From: Daucus carota subsp. sativus
Lineage: Eukaryota > Streptophyta > Magnoliopsida > Apiales > Apiaceae
DNA length: 64,000 nt
Direction: 5' to 3'
Assembly: GCF_001625215.2 (NCBI RefSeq)
Contig: NC_030381.2
Coordinates: forward strand, 51,297,214 to 51,361,213
Positions 1 to 12,386 of the stretch are shown piece after piece; the first letter of the stretch is position 1, and each line of letters starts with the position of its first letter. The position numbers and the translations under genes are program-made. The notes under the pieces are model-generated. The model searched no databases. It saw nothing but the letters and a program-made list of their open reading frames with translations, and was not told where the DNA came from.

Positions 1-10
1 GTAATAATAA

Positions 11-3000
11 TTAAAAAAAAAAGGTTTCAGTTATAATAAACCCCATACATAAAAAAAAAAAAAAAAAAAACACTCTTCTCTTCTCGCAGTAGATTCTCCT
101 TTCATACATTAGTTTCTCCTTCATCACATTAGGAGTGTAGGTACAGAGATCCATAGATATTTCCACTCTCACGCAGCCCAGAAGTTTTTCTCTTGCCACC
201 TGTAGTTGCTTCATAGCAGCACTAATGTCAATGCGTTCTCTTGGCATTTCAACTGAACATGATATCCCCACTTCAAATATTGTTCTCAGGCATGCCTCCG
301 CGGGAGACCTACAGTCTGAGTGATTTGCACTCAAGTCACAATCCTCTTCATCTTGTATGATTTTTGGATCAGCAATGGCCATCACTCTTTCTGGGAGTGC
401 CTTCCTTACATATTCGTGAAGATTATTGCAATTATCCATCAATACGTTGCTACATGTAGGTCGCTTTCCTGAAAACATTTCTAGTAAAATAATTCCATAG
501 CTATACATATCTCCCTATGTAGAAATCTCTCCACCCATTCCATACTCTGCACAACGGAAGGGTAAAATATTTTGAAAAATAATGTTTTACCCTATATTAC
601 AACACTTTCTATCTGAATATACCTATTACCTAAGATTTTCAAGTATAATATAGTGATTGAATGAACCAATATTGTACAGAATTACTAAACAATGATGTGA
701 AAAATTCGTATTAAAAGTTACCAGGAGGAACGTATCCAACTGTTCCACGGACTCCTGTTGAACTCGATTGTGCTTGATTAATGTTGCTTGTATTAAAAAA
801 GGAGAACCTCGCCAAACCAATATCACTGACACGAGCAACAAATTCCTCATCCAAAAGAATATTGCTTGGTTTTATGACACAATGAATGATACTTGTATGG
901 CTGTGATGATGTAGGTAATCCACTCCCATTGCAATATCAATGGAAATATCAAGTCTTTGAAGTAGAGTCAAGTTTCTCTCATTTTCTTGATAAGGACCGG
1001 GATGTAACCAGTTGTCTAGACTCCCGTTTATCAAGAACTCAAAAACCAATGCTTTGAAGTCATTACCTTTAAAATCCGTGCTAGAACATGCTGTCATGAT
1101 CTTGATGAGATTCCGATGACGAATATTCCTCAATGTTTCACACTCTGCCAAAAAGCTCTTGCTAGCTCCACGTACTTCAACATTTAGTACCTTCACAGCA
1201 ACTGTTCGTGTGGGTGATTCTAGAAGTCCTTTGTAAACCGAACCGTATTTTCCTTCACCTATTAAATTGCCTGGGGAAAACTCATTTGTAGCTAGTAGTA
1301 GATCTTGGTATGAAAGCCTAGGAAATTGTTGGTCATGCAATACCGCGACTGAGCCATTCATCTTCTTGGACTTTCGATATTGATAAAAAATGAAGGCAAG
1401 ACATACAAACAAGGAACCAAGGGGTAGAAGAACCAGAAGGAGTATTATTCTCAAGGAAAATGTCTTTCTCTTATTCCTAGAGATTTTTACCTGGCAACGA
1501 GGCAGATCCAATGCTTGAATACCTCCACAGAGCAGCGAATTTCCCAAGACTGAAAATGCACTCATGTTTGAAAATAGACCATCTTTAGGCACTTCTCCTT
1601 CAAGCGTGTTGTGCGACAAATTCAGAAATTTAATCAAATGAAACCCTTTAATAAATCCTGGAATACTTCCAGATACATTATTATTTGAAAGATCTAGAAG
1701 TGCAAGACTTTTCAAAGATTTCAAAGATAATGGAATTTCACCTTCAAAAAGGTTTCCTTGCATATATAGTTCTTCTAACATCACACAATCCCCCAGAGTA
1801 GCTGGTATATCGCCCGTCAGTTTGTTGTTCGAAACATTAAGTTGAACCAGATGTTTCAGCCTTCCAATGTTTGATGGTAGTGGTCCTGAGAAGAAATTTT
1901 GGTTAAGATAAAGGAAAACACACTGGGAAGAATTTCCGACAATTTCCTCAGTTATTACACCTCCAAGGTTGTTGTCCCCAAGAGAAAGGACCTCCAAAGT
2001 TGAGATATTAAGCAATCCAGTGGGGATGCTTCCTTGGAGCATATTACTTTCTAAATTGAGAGCAACTAACTGAGTAATATTGCTGATGGAAGTTGGGATT
2101 GCTCCTGAAATGTTGTTACTGCCCAAATCTAGTTTGCCTAAATTTGGTAGCTCCCCAATTGAATCCGGAATGCTCCCCGTCAAGAAGTTGTAGGCCAGCT
2201 CAAGTACTGTCATGTTCACAAGTTTTACAATCTCAGAAGGTATTTTTCCGTATATGTGGTTTCCATACATATGTAGTTCTGTCATGGTGATGGAGAGATT
2301 TACAATGGAACTCGGGAGATCCCCTGTTAAACCATTCCCATTTATGTTTAAATAACACAGAGAGGTACAATTGACCAGAGAATTGATGAAACCAAGGTCA
2401 TTAGGCTGCTGATTGACTCCAAGTGGATTAAAACCCAGATTTAGCCATTTCAGATTACGAAGACTACCAAAATTGTTTGGTACAGGCCCTGTAATATTGT
2501 TTGCTGCAATGTCAAAGATGACGAGATTGGATGCATTAGCCATTGATGGTGGAAGCGGCCCCAAAAATCTGTTTTCACCAATGTAAAATTCTTTTAGCCT
2601 TAGGAAGGGTGAAGCACAAATCTGCTGGAAGCATTCCTTCTACCTCATTCTCGGTTAGGCTAATACTATGGAGGGAAGAAATGTTGAAAAGTGGTAGGGG
2701 AACCATACCCGACAAAAGGTTTACAGACAAATCAAGATCCCCTAACTTGGCGAGATGAGCAACTTCCAAAGGTATCCCCCCGGCTAAATAGTTATGATCT
2801 AGATAAAGAACACGAAGAGAAGATGTATTCCCTATTGAAGGTGGAATTGATCCAATAAAATGGTTTGTTGAAAGAGCAAAAAAATCAAGCTTATGCCAAG
2901 AAGCAAACTTAGTAGGTATTTTACCTTGTAGATGGTTGGCATACATATTGATGTATCTGATATCAACACAATGACTTAAATTGGTAGGAAATCCACCTTC

Positions 3001-3396
3001 AAAAGAATTTGATCCCAAATTTAGATGTTGTAGGCGAAACAATCGGCTGATTTCAGTTGGGACTGATCCATGAAAGTTGTTTTGATAGAGATCAATTCTC
3101 CTGAGAAAGGAGAGATTTCCAATATGAGGAGACAATGTGCCCACCAAGTGTTGAAAGGAGAGGTTTAGTGTTGTCACCCTTTGGCGTCTGCGACTGCATG
3201 TAATGCCATTCCAGCTACAGAAGTGGATGGAATCATTCCATGACCTCAGCACACCCAACGATTCAGCTGTTATGGAAGCCTTTACAGAAAGTAAAGCTTG
3301 GTGATCGGTGATATTGTTTAAAAAGGCATATACATTGCTTATGCTTGCCAATATCAAAATCAAGGGAATGATGGATCTGAGAAAGCTGAGTATCAT
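11..3396 (-). pseudogene. LRR receptor-like kinase (subfamily XII, EFR/Xa21 type), broken
   Basis: Reads as a pattern-recognition receptor kinase: signal peptide from ATG at 3396 (MILSFLRSIIPLILI), LRR N-cap with CSWNGITC, about 20 leucine-rich repeats, a transmembrane segment (about 1440-1380), then a kinase with glycine loop GEGKYGSVYKG and lysine in VAVKVL. Exon 1 runs 3396-722 and exon 2 starts at 546; the intron 547-721 sits in the GYxPPE|YG position usual for this subfamily. Damage seen: one extra base near 2597-2599 shifts the frame after TLPK in an LRR; a TAG at 515-517 replaces the Tyr codon expected in STYGD; the catalytic-loop Asp of HCDxKPSN is Val; DFG is DIG. With a stop, a frameshift and two lost catalytic residues, this is very likely a pseudogene. 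A single-base assembly error could explain the frameshift but not the rest. The C-terminal part after the stop is otherwise well conserved. Confidence 0.93.
547..721 (-). other. Conserved kinase intron of the receptor pseudogene
   Basis: Donor GTAAC at 721 and acceptor ending GTGCAG at 547 on the minus strand. Joining restores the frame across the PPE-YG motif, G|AG giving Glu. Its position inside the kinase activation region matches the single intron known in this receptor subfamily. Confidence 0.85.
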
Positions 3397-4891
3397 GTTT
3401 GTAAACAAACAAGAAGAGAATATGTTGCAGCCTGCGGGAATGAAGGTCTAATAATATTTAGGGACTTGGGAGAGGTTTTTGATGAAATGAATGTTAAGAT
3501 AAACAAGCACTGAATGTATCAAATTTATAGATTTGAAAGTTGAAGGACTGGCAGTGCACAAATAGTAAAACATACTCTTCAAATTTTCCAGCTTTTAGGT
3601 GTTAACATACCATTGCCAGAGAGCGGTCAATTAAGCAAAATGTTTAGTCTCCTGGCAGCTGTAGTCACTTCGGGTGGGCGACTTTACAAGTCAAGCAAAA
3701 AAATTTGGGTGGTTGAGTAGCTTGAGAGTTGAGAACATAGACATAGTTGAGCAATGTTCTCAGTCAGTGCTTAGTGGATATACTGCAGCCTTAAAAAATT
3801 GCAGTACTTAGTCGATACCTATACTTGATTAATTCTAGAATACATGATTAATGCTAGAATGATCATCTCCTGTATCTGATTCCAACCATTTTGAGAGATG
3901 AGATTGATGACTGATGATAAAGTAAACGCGAGTTACATGCTTGCATCACGATTAGATAGCTAGTGATGCAACTAAGTGGTGTTGTTGACTGCTACCATTT
4001 TAACACAGAATGTAAATCTGACTATCACTGTTTTTGCAAAAATGAATTGGAGGCTCGCATTGGCTTGCTGTCATTGCCACTCCGAGTGTGCTGCAAGGGG
4101 AAGGAAACACCTGAAACATTAATTCAATCTATATTTGTGATCTGCACTCACCTTCATGACAAATTCAATGCGGAAAAAGTACTGCAAACAGAGAGACTTA
4201 TCTACTTTTTCATAGAAGAATTAATCATAAGCTTTACGCCCTTATAAAAGGTCGATGATAGTTTATGAAGACTTAAAAGAGGCATAAGACAGGACTGCAT
4301 CTTATTGAGTCCCATGTACGAGTAGAACAGACTCTGAAAGCTCAAGTAGCTGCATTCCATACATGTTTTGAAGGCTTTAATAACACACTCTCTAAACATT
4401 CCAAGACCAAAGCTTAAAACTATACTTATTTTGACAGCTAGTCATCTATGGTCTATCACAAAACTTTTGTATTTTGTAGCAGATTTAATGACAGAAAAAT
4501 AAGTATAAGGGAGTTAACTTATTAATGCATTAACAAGTTAAAGAAACTCCAGCCATGCAGCGAACATGAGTTGATGTATGCCTTGACCTTGAGATTCGAG
4601 AGTGGTAACTTGCTTGAAGGTTTTGGGCCATGACTAGAGTCTTGTTTCAGCTTGCCTTGTTTCTCCACTAGGTTAATTTCTTAAGCCTAGCCGGTGAAAC
4701 GTGACAATGTCTGATTGCTTTTTGAGAAGATAATAGACTAAAATGATATAAAATATTAATTATGTAGAATTTGTTTATTAAATGTGTAGATCATAGCAAA
4801 TTTAATGATTAAATATATTATAAAAATATAATTTAGTATTTTAAATAATTTTAAATAATATATATTATTTATATGATAATAAATGATGTAA
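3397..4891. other. Non-coding stretch upstream of the receptor pseudogene
   Basis: No supported gene. Short open frames here (for example 3963-4247) match no family that I recognise and lack splice or codon support. The first few hundred bases are presumably the promoter of the receptor pseudogene. The last 200 bases are strongly AT-rich. Confidence 0.6.
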
Positions 4892-5155
4892 TCTATACTA
4901 TACTATAATAAGCCAACATGGGTATATTTGGTGATTCACTTTCTAACTAAAAGTCTGTTGCACGTAGAGTTCTCATAGTCTTACATCTCTAAACAGTTTG
5001 ATATACTACAAGATAAAAACTCCAATTTTATTCTTTTAAATATAATTTATAATTAGTTAATACTAATCACTAATAAAATGATATTAAAATTAAAATTATA
5101 TATAATAAATTCAAAATAATATAGCCTCCCGTGCTTTGCACGGGTTCAAGGCTAG
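4892..5155 (+). mobile_element. Small non-autonomous Helitron
   Basis: The left end TCTATACTATACTATAATAA at 4892 is a typical plant Helitron 5' terminus. The right end carries a perfect 7-bp GC-rich hairpin (CCCGTGC, loop TTT, GCACGGG, 5128-5144), then seven bases, then CTAG (5152-5155). Flanking bases are A at 4891 and T at 5156, the A^T target of Helitrons, with no target duplication. At 264 bp it can encode no Rep/helicase, so it depends on a partner element. Confidence 0.87.
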
Positions 5156-5595
5156 TATTATTTTACTGTTTCAACAAATATATCAAACATTGCATGGTCG
5201 GTTAAATCTCTTAATAAGAAAAATGGCTCATCGACATGTCTTGAAAGCATTCAACTCATGGATGATTCAGAAAAACGGTAAAAGATGTTTATCCTTTTTA
5301 ATGAAGAAAGTGAACGTTTTTATCGAAGTATCATGAAAAATATTCCTGTATAATTTTTATTAATGATAAATTTATCATTTTTGTCAAATTTTTGGATGAC
5401 AAGGAAATACTCAAAAAAGTATCTCAAATATCTTTTTTATTAGGAAACGAAAAGCAGATGTTGTGAAAAATCCTTGTTTTTTAATCTAACATATATCTGT
5501 TGCCCGAGAAAATTTTTTTGACAGATATACGTCGAAAACATAAAAATTATCGCGAAACAAAAAGTCATTTAAAGAAAAAAATCTAATGATTTTAA

Positions 5596-6042
5596 CGGGG
5601 GTATTCGATTGGGATTTTAATGGATTGTTTTTAATCTATGAATTTTAATGGATTGTATGAGATTTTGATTTTGTACGAATTCTTGATAAAATGTCGCAGA
5701 GTTGGTACAATGCTTCAAAATCTCATTGATTTTGGTAGTATTTCAAAAAACTTAAAATACACCGAAGAATGCCACAAAATCCATCATTTTATAAAATGAA
5801 AAAAATCCATCAGCATTTGAATATCATCAGATTTTAATAGATTTTAAACAATCTCAATTGAATACTATCGGATTTTAAAGCATAATTTAAAATCCCAATT
5901 GAATACCACTAGATTTTGTAGCATAATTTAAAATCCCAATTGAATACCTCAAGATTTTAATGAATTTCGAATGATCCTAATCGAATACCCTCGGATTTCA
6001 TGAATGCAAAAAAATGTTTTAAAATCTCAATCCAATACACTC
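5596..6042. mobile_element. MITE with GGGTATTCGATTGGGATTTTAA ends (probably hAT-like)
   Basis: The left end near 5597 reads GGGGTATTCGATTGGGATTTT and the right end, reversed, reads GAGTGTATTGGATTGAGATTTT. Variants of the same terminal motif recur inside in inverse orientation (AAATCCCAATTGAATAC near 5891 and 5932, and decayed copies between 5815 and 5990), so the interior is a tandem of end-derived units. I could not fix an exact target duplication. It ends about 150 bp before the probable start of the bZIP transcript. Confidence 0.7.
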
Positions 6043-6505
6043 ATTTAAGTGTTGGACGAAGAGAAGGTGGGGCCAGATGACTGTACTACACACATGTACA
6101 TGCGCGTTTACCAGCCGTTAAAATCCAAACGGATTCAATCATTCGCTCGCTCCCTCTGAATCATTTACATTCATCACCGCCCATATAAAATTAAAATAAA
6201 TTAAATTTTATCATAATTATTTAGAATAATCAAACGACGTCACTTCATCTCTGTTCTGCAAATATTAACATCTCACCCTCTTAATTAAATCAAAACCCTA
6301 ACTTTTTGTTCCCCCAATTCACTACCTTTTTTTAAAATAAATAATCTTTTTTTCCTCCAATTATTTGTATACATATCCGTGTGTATTAATTGATCTAGTT
6401 TTCGTGTTTTGTTTATATTAAAGTGTTGATTTTTAGCTTTTTTTGGTGCTGAGTTGACTCGGTAGCTTCATTCTTGGATTTCGATTTGGATTGTGCTGCT
6501 GAACG

Positions 6506-6880
6506 GTAAATTCTATCTTTATTTCATTTTTTCTTTACTGTTTTTGCTTATATTTGTGTTGTTTTTGTGAAATTTAATGTGGGTTTGAGCTTCTTGTGTG
6601 TTGTTAGGGTTTGTGTTACTTGAATTTGTTGGGTTTGGAGCTTGTCGTGTGTGTATGTTGTGCTTGAATGCTGTAATATGTGTTTGTGTGTGTGGACGGG
6701 AGGATTTATGGAACTCGGGTTTGATTGGGATTTTAGTGATTGGCCTATTTATGGGGGTAGAATCGGGGGATTGGTGGTATGTGGAGGGATTTGTTCGGCA
6801 TTGGGGGCTTTTTTTGGAATTATTTGGTTTCGAGTAGATACTTGAGCGGTGGTTGATGTGACGTAGTTGATATTGTGCAG
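6506..6880 (+). other. 5' UTR intron of the bZIP gene
   Basis: Donor GTAAAT at 6506 and acceptor TTGTGCAG ending at 6880, just upstream of the coding start. The leader exon before it (roughly 6190-6505) is pyrimidine- and AT-rich, with a TATA-like TATAAAATTA at about 6184. Leader introns are common in plant regulatory genes. No transcript evidence is available here. Confidence 0.65.
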
Positions 6881-6881
6881 G

Positions 6882-6896
6882 ATGGTCTCGATATAG
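6882..6896 (+). other. Minimal upstream ORF (4 codons) of the bZIP gene
   Basis: If the leader intron is spliced as proposed, the first ATG in the second exon opens a four-codon frame (Met-Val-Ser-Ile, stop TAG) that ends three bases before the main ATG at 6900. It could tune translation by termination and re-initiation. Its effect is unknown. Confidence 0.5.
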
Positions 6897-6899
6897 ATA

Positions 6900-7944
6900 A
6901 TGGGCAGTAGTGAGATGGAAAAATCGTCTAAGGAGAGTAAGGAGCCGAAGACTCCTACTTCTCAGGTGAACTAACGGTTTTATTAACATTCTATGAGTTC
7001 TTGCTTTATGTATTTATTGGGGGGTTCTTGGCATGTGATGGATTGTAGTAGTACTTAATGTTTCTTGTGGTATTCAGGAACAAGTGTCACCCGTTGTTGC
7101 TGGATCCGCTGCCCCTGTTACTCCAGATTGGACTGGGTTTCAGGTTTGACTTCTGAAGCATTTTTTGTTGGTAGAAGTTTATAGAAACTGTGATTAGCTT
7201 ATATTTTTGGTTTTTATAGGCATATTCTCCGATGCCTCCACATGGGTATATGGCATCAAGTCCCCAAGCTCCTCACCCCTACATGTGGGGAGTTCAGGTA
7301 TTTTTCTTAATATTTCAGTGATATCATTTTGCTTTGTTAGGTATAAAAGAAATCCTAAGATGTATATCATTAATTATAAAGCCTAAGATTCATCCCTCAC
7401 ATCTACACTATCGGTAGTAGGCATACTTCAGTCCTGTAGTTTTTTAGAATATAAAACTATGCTTGGCAAAAGTTACTATGCGACAGGGACATGATAAATA
7501 AGTACGATTGTTGCCTAGTTGTCTTGGTTACAAATATTTATGAAGTTTTAGTCACAAACCAGTATCCAGTATCAAACTAATGCTTTATGTTCATGTAAAA
7601 TTTTGTGTTTGCTGAATTAGCTGTGAATAGAGTTTGTCAAATCTAGTTAACAGAGTTAACAACACTTGTGCCGGAAAATTATTTGTTAAAAGGAAGGCAT
7701 TCTCTTCTTTCTATACTTTATCATATTGTTTATTGATAATACAAGAAAAAGGTTTGGTGGACTTCTCCAAAATAAGATTTCTGAGTATTTTCTGAAAAAT
7801 TCACTCATATGAATACTCTTATTAACCTGATATTATTCTCCGGATATATTATCTGTTACAACTGATTAACATTATTCATAAAATGGATTAGATTATATAT
7901 GAACTGCATTTATGAGTATAAAAAACCATAAATAGTTTCAAACT

Positions 7945-7980
<36 letters not shown>

Positions 7981-10900
7981 TTGAGAATTTCATTCTTCTT
8001 ACAGTAGCACTTCTCAATGATGTTTTCCCTGAAATGCAATATGCAAATTGCAAATAATATAAGAACATATTGGAACTCATAAGCTTTTGTCAGAGATATG
8101 CCCAATAAATTAATGAGAAAATAAGTTCAGGAAAGGAAGATAGGCATCAGTATTTAGACAATGGGGAATGAAATATCAAATACATTTTATTCCACATTAG
8201 GAACCCTAAATATGCATGTTGTCAGTACATGTCATCACTGTCATGGGTTATAAAAGTTGTGAGGGTAAGCTTCATGCCTTCTGATGGAATTTAAGTTTAC
8301 CTTAATGTCTTTACGCGGACTCTCAAGATTGTCACACAATATTCTAATCTAGGTGCTGTTTAAATCTCTTTATTACAAGTAATGTCTTTTTGGTTATTGT
8401 TTCTGTGCAGCATATGATGCCGCCTTACGGCACTCCACCACATCCATATGTTATGTATCCCCATGGTGGAATATATGCGCACCCATCTATGCCTCCGGTA
8501 ACTGTGTCTGATTGTATTTATCATGCTTACCCTGTTCCCTTGTCATCTGTTACTAACATGTAGCGAACCACCAGGGATCTTATCCATTTAGTCCGTTTGC
8601 TATTCCTTCTCCAAATGGTGTTGCCGCCGAGGCTTCTGTAAGTTACTTAGAGTTATTTTATTGTCCATTTTATGGATCATGAATCATGAGACATGCACTC
8701 AACTAGACTACTTAAAGAATAACATCTGCATACAGGGTAATACACCCGGAAGCATAGAAGCAGATGGTAAGGTGTCGGAGGGGAAGGAAAAATTGCCTAT
8801 CAAAAGGTCAAAGGGTAGTTTGGGAAGTTTAAATATGATAACAGGCAAAAATAATGAGGCTAGTAAAACATCCGGACTAGGTGCTAATGGAGGATACTCC
8901 AAAAGGTATAACCTGATATATTAGCTTTTAGTTGTGCTTTGGTATTTTCGCTTAATGTGAGAAACATATAACCTGTGTTGGTAACTCGTCACTAAACTAT
9001 GGTATCTCCAAAACTTTATGCGGGATTAACTATCATTGGTCTACTTGTTTTGCAATCAAAATTTTACAAGGATCATTGATTTTTTCCTTGCTAATTCATG
9101 TTCGATCTTTAGCCCATATACACTACAAAACTTGAAAGGCTGACTCCTTTTTTGGGTAAAAGTTTGTACTTGAGTAGTCGTGGTTTTGTAGTTGTTTTAT
9201 AGATGTATTATAGATGATTACTTTGGGGCAGCAAAGTAATTGCTGCATCTGCAGCTTATTCTATTGCTATGAAAGTTTGTACTGATTCATTTGGTCTTAA
9301 CCAAATTTATAGTGGTGAAAGCGCAAGTGAAGGATCAAGCGAGGAAGGAAGTGATGCAAATTCTCAAAATGTAAGTACAGTGTAAGCACTAAGGATATTT
9401 ATAGATGATTGTTTTGGTTTGCGTGCTAGATAATGACATTGCTAACTCAAAACGTAATTTCCTAAGTATATTAAGCGCTTCGACAGTTTGAATGATGATT
9501 GGCCTTTTTATAATGACTTGTGTGTGTATTTCAGCTTCATAGATATGAGGAATATGGATGTTTAGTTAATTGTGTTTCTTCTCTCTTTAATAAGTTCTCT
9601 TCTAATGCGAACATGCAAAATTTATAGCACTACAAATGTTATAGATCTGGTGTGTGCAAGCCCATTTTCGTGCATAATATATGTAATTAATGCATATAAT
9701 CTGAGAGTGGTACCTAAGATTTACCTCCGTTAAAAGAGAGATAGAAATCTCGGCCCTTGATATAGCGAAGTGATGTTCACTTTTGTGCTGGCTGCTGTCC
9801 AGCAGAAAACACCAGCCTCGGCTGTTCACCAAGAAACCACAGTTTCATATTAGCACAGGATAGTAATTGTAGATCAGCAAAGAGAAGATCCCTGTTGTCT
9901 TGTCACTCAGCAAAAATAATCAGATCTGAAATAGACCCAACCTTTGTTCTGAGTCACTGTCTTGTGACGCCCTAAGAACTGAGCTTGCCACCGAACTCAC
10001 CGAGATCCATATTATTCCGCCGCAACTCCTCACTTCACCATCCTTTCTTTGGCCCGGCCAATCTAATCAATGGCGGTGCAGCACCGCCTACTTTTGAACC
10101 CTATTTATGGGAAATTTATGAGAACCACCAATTTACGGTTGTCCGGATTAATATTACCACCGGCTTCTCATCCAACCTTAAATCAAACTTTGCCTATATA
10201 TTTATCTGATCGAAAAATTGAGACTACTTTTCTGGCCATGGCCATGGTGACTACTTCTCTGCCTCGTGGTCATAAATCGATAACCTTTAGGAGAAAATAC
10301 CAATCTTGAAGAAGTAAGGAAACTCAATTAATGAGATCTTGGGACTGATGAGTAATTTTACTAGACTTTCCGTAATCAATCTGAAAAAAAAAAAAACTTG
10401 GTTATCAAACCATATGGCATCCTTAGCTAAAGTAACGTCAGGTAGGGCCCTGAGGTATCGTCATGCTTAGACTCTCTCTCTATATATATATTCACATTGA
10501 TAAGTTTAACAAATCAAAAATATTTCAAATGTCGGCACGTTAATGTTTGGTATGGTTGTCACTTGGAACAAGATTTTATCTTTTACAAAGTCTTTTCGAT
10601 GTATTACATCATCAAATTATTCTCTGCAGTGTTTATTAATAATGCGAGTCAAAGTTAATCATGTAATGCTATTTTTACTACAGCAAAAATTTGAGAAAAA
10701 AATTTCATTTAAAGGTGCGGCGTAATAATATTACTGCCATATTTATCAAATTAGTATATGCTTCTCTTTACCATTTTTCTGTATTTAATGATATTGTGCA
10801 GGATTCTCAAATTAAGTCAGGAAGCAGGCAAGATTCTCTTGAAGGTGTGCCTTGTATATGTTTTGAAGCCTTATAGATGCTTTTCACTGATACATATTAC

Positions 10901-12386
10901 TAAAAGCAGGCATTTCTATTGCTTTTGCAACAGCTGAAGCATCTCATAATGGAAACACACATGGTTTGCAGAATGGGCAATATGCAAATAATTCAATGGT
11001 CAACCAACCAATATCCGTCGTACCAATTTCAACAGCTGGTCCTGCAGGTGTTCTTCCTGGTCCCACAACTAACTTAAATATTGGGATGGATTATTGGGGT
11101 GGTGCAACTTCATCTGCTATTCCTGCAATGCGGGGGCAAGTTTCCCCTCCTATTACTGGAGGAACCTTGAGTGCAGGAGCTAGAGATAATGTGCAACCAC
11201 AACATTGGCTACAGGTTCTCTGTCACTCTAGAGCTTATTGCGCAGTGTATATTCTATTTGTTTTCCAGTCGGCTTAGTTACTTGTTGATAATCAGTCAAT
11301 TGTGCTAAACGCAGTGAGTACAGATATTTTGTGATTGTGTGACATTTCTGAAACCTAGATCAGCTCTTAAGATAACAACCTACAATGGTCATCATTACCT
11401 CGTATTTCCATCATTTCTTTCCCACGGATTAGCCTCCAAACATGCATGCCATTTTTGCAGAAAACTTGATTAAGTTTGTGACAATATAATTAGTGAAATT
11501 TCCATACATTAGTATGAATGTGTTACTTATTGTTGGAGTCTTGTTTTATTTTTCTTCCCTATTTTGAAGTGTTGCAATCTTCATTGCTTCCAATATATCA
11601 ATTGTAATTAATTGAGATGGTTACCTGATCTTTATTTGTGATAGTTATTAAATTCCTATGGAAAATTTTTATTTGGGACTAAACAATGCAGAAAGATATC
11701 ATTTTAGTATATAAGCATTACTATTGTCTATTTTCTATTAGCATATATGGTCCTCTAGATTTATGTTTCTACCATAAAGCAAGGTCTTCTAGTCTATTCT
11801 CAGATTAGTTTCTCTATTATCATTTTTAAGTATCTATTCCTCATACCAGGATGAAAGGGAGATTAAAAGGCAAAAAAGAAAACAATCTAACAGAGAATCT
11901 GCTCGCCGATCCCGGTTACGGAAGCAGGTAAGATTGGTGTGGGATGTAGCTTGCTAATAAAGAATGAGTTTCATGTATTTGGTACTGTAAGATCATGCTG
12001 TGCTGTCTTAATGAATCAGGCGGAATGTGATGAGTTGGCACAGCGTGCTGAAGCTTTAAAAGAAGAAAATGCCTCTCTTAGAGCTGAACTGAGCCGCATT
12101 AGGAGCGAATACGAGAAGATTGTGGCACAAAATGCAGCTCTCAAGGTATGGGGCTTCTGCTTCATGTTAGAGAGTAACATCTTCTGTATATTTCAGTGGA
12201 AAGCTTTTATACAAAAACGATGTTTATTTATACTTGTTGGCTGGTGCCTTTTCAATTTGATTTTCGCAGGAGAAAAGTAGGGATGTTCCTGGGCAGGAGG
12301 ATCAATGGCCTGGTAGGAATGACCAACACACTGGAAATGGAAGTAAAGAACCCGGTAATACAGAGTCTGCACAAAGTGGTCATTGA
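6900..12386 (+). CDS. bZIP16: G-box-binding bZIP transcription factor (group G, bZIP16/bZIP68/GBF1-like)
   Basis: Twelve coding exons: 6900-6965, 7078-7143, 7220-7297, 8411-8497, 8575-8637, 8736-8905, 9313-9370, 10802-10844, 10934-11214, 11850-11927, 12020-12145, 12270-12386. They join to 410 residues, about the length of Arabidopsis bZIP16. The N-terminal half is the proline-rich region of group G factors ([36 protein letters not shown]), followed by a serine/acidic stretch ([20 protein letters not shown]). The basic region holds N-x7-R in NRESARRSR (exon 11850-11927) and leads into a leucine zipper in exon 12020-12145. The Cys of AECDEL at about residue 333 matches the redox-sensitive Cys330 reported for bZIP16. 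Expected role: nuclear binding of ACGT/G-box promoters, often as a light- and redox-responsive repressor. Alternatives are bZIP68 or GBF1, which share the layout. Confidence 0.94.
7946..7977. repeat. (AT)n microsatellite in a bZIP intron
   Basis: About 16 uninterrupted AT units in the intron 7298-8410. Length is likely to vary between individuals. Confidence 0.9.
9371..10801. other. Large bZIP intron with an unusual GC-richer core
   Basis: This intron is the longest of the gene. Between about 9745 and 10330 base composition changes from the AT-rich background to a mixed, GC-richer segment with short open frames on both strands (for example 9985-10209). It looks like an old insertion, but I see no terminal repeats, target duplication or recognisable protein, so I leave it unclassified. 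Confidence 0.45.

Noticed and set aside
6519-6989. Minus-strand open frame across the bZIP leader intron
   Set aside because: It is the shadow of the AT/GT-rich leader intron and first coding exon, with no ATG-led or homologous protein.
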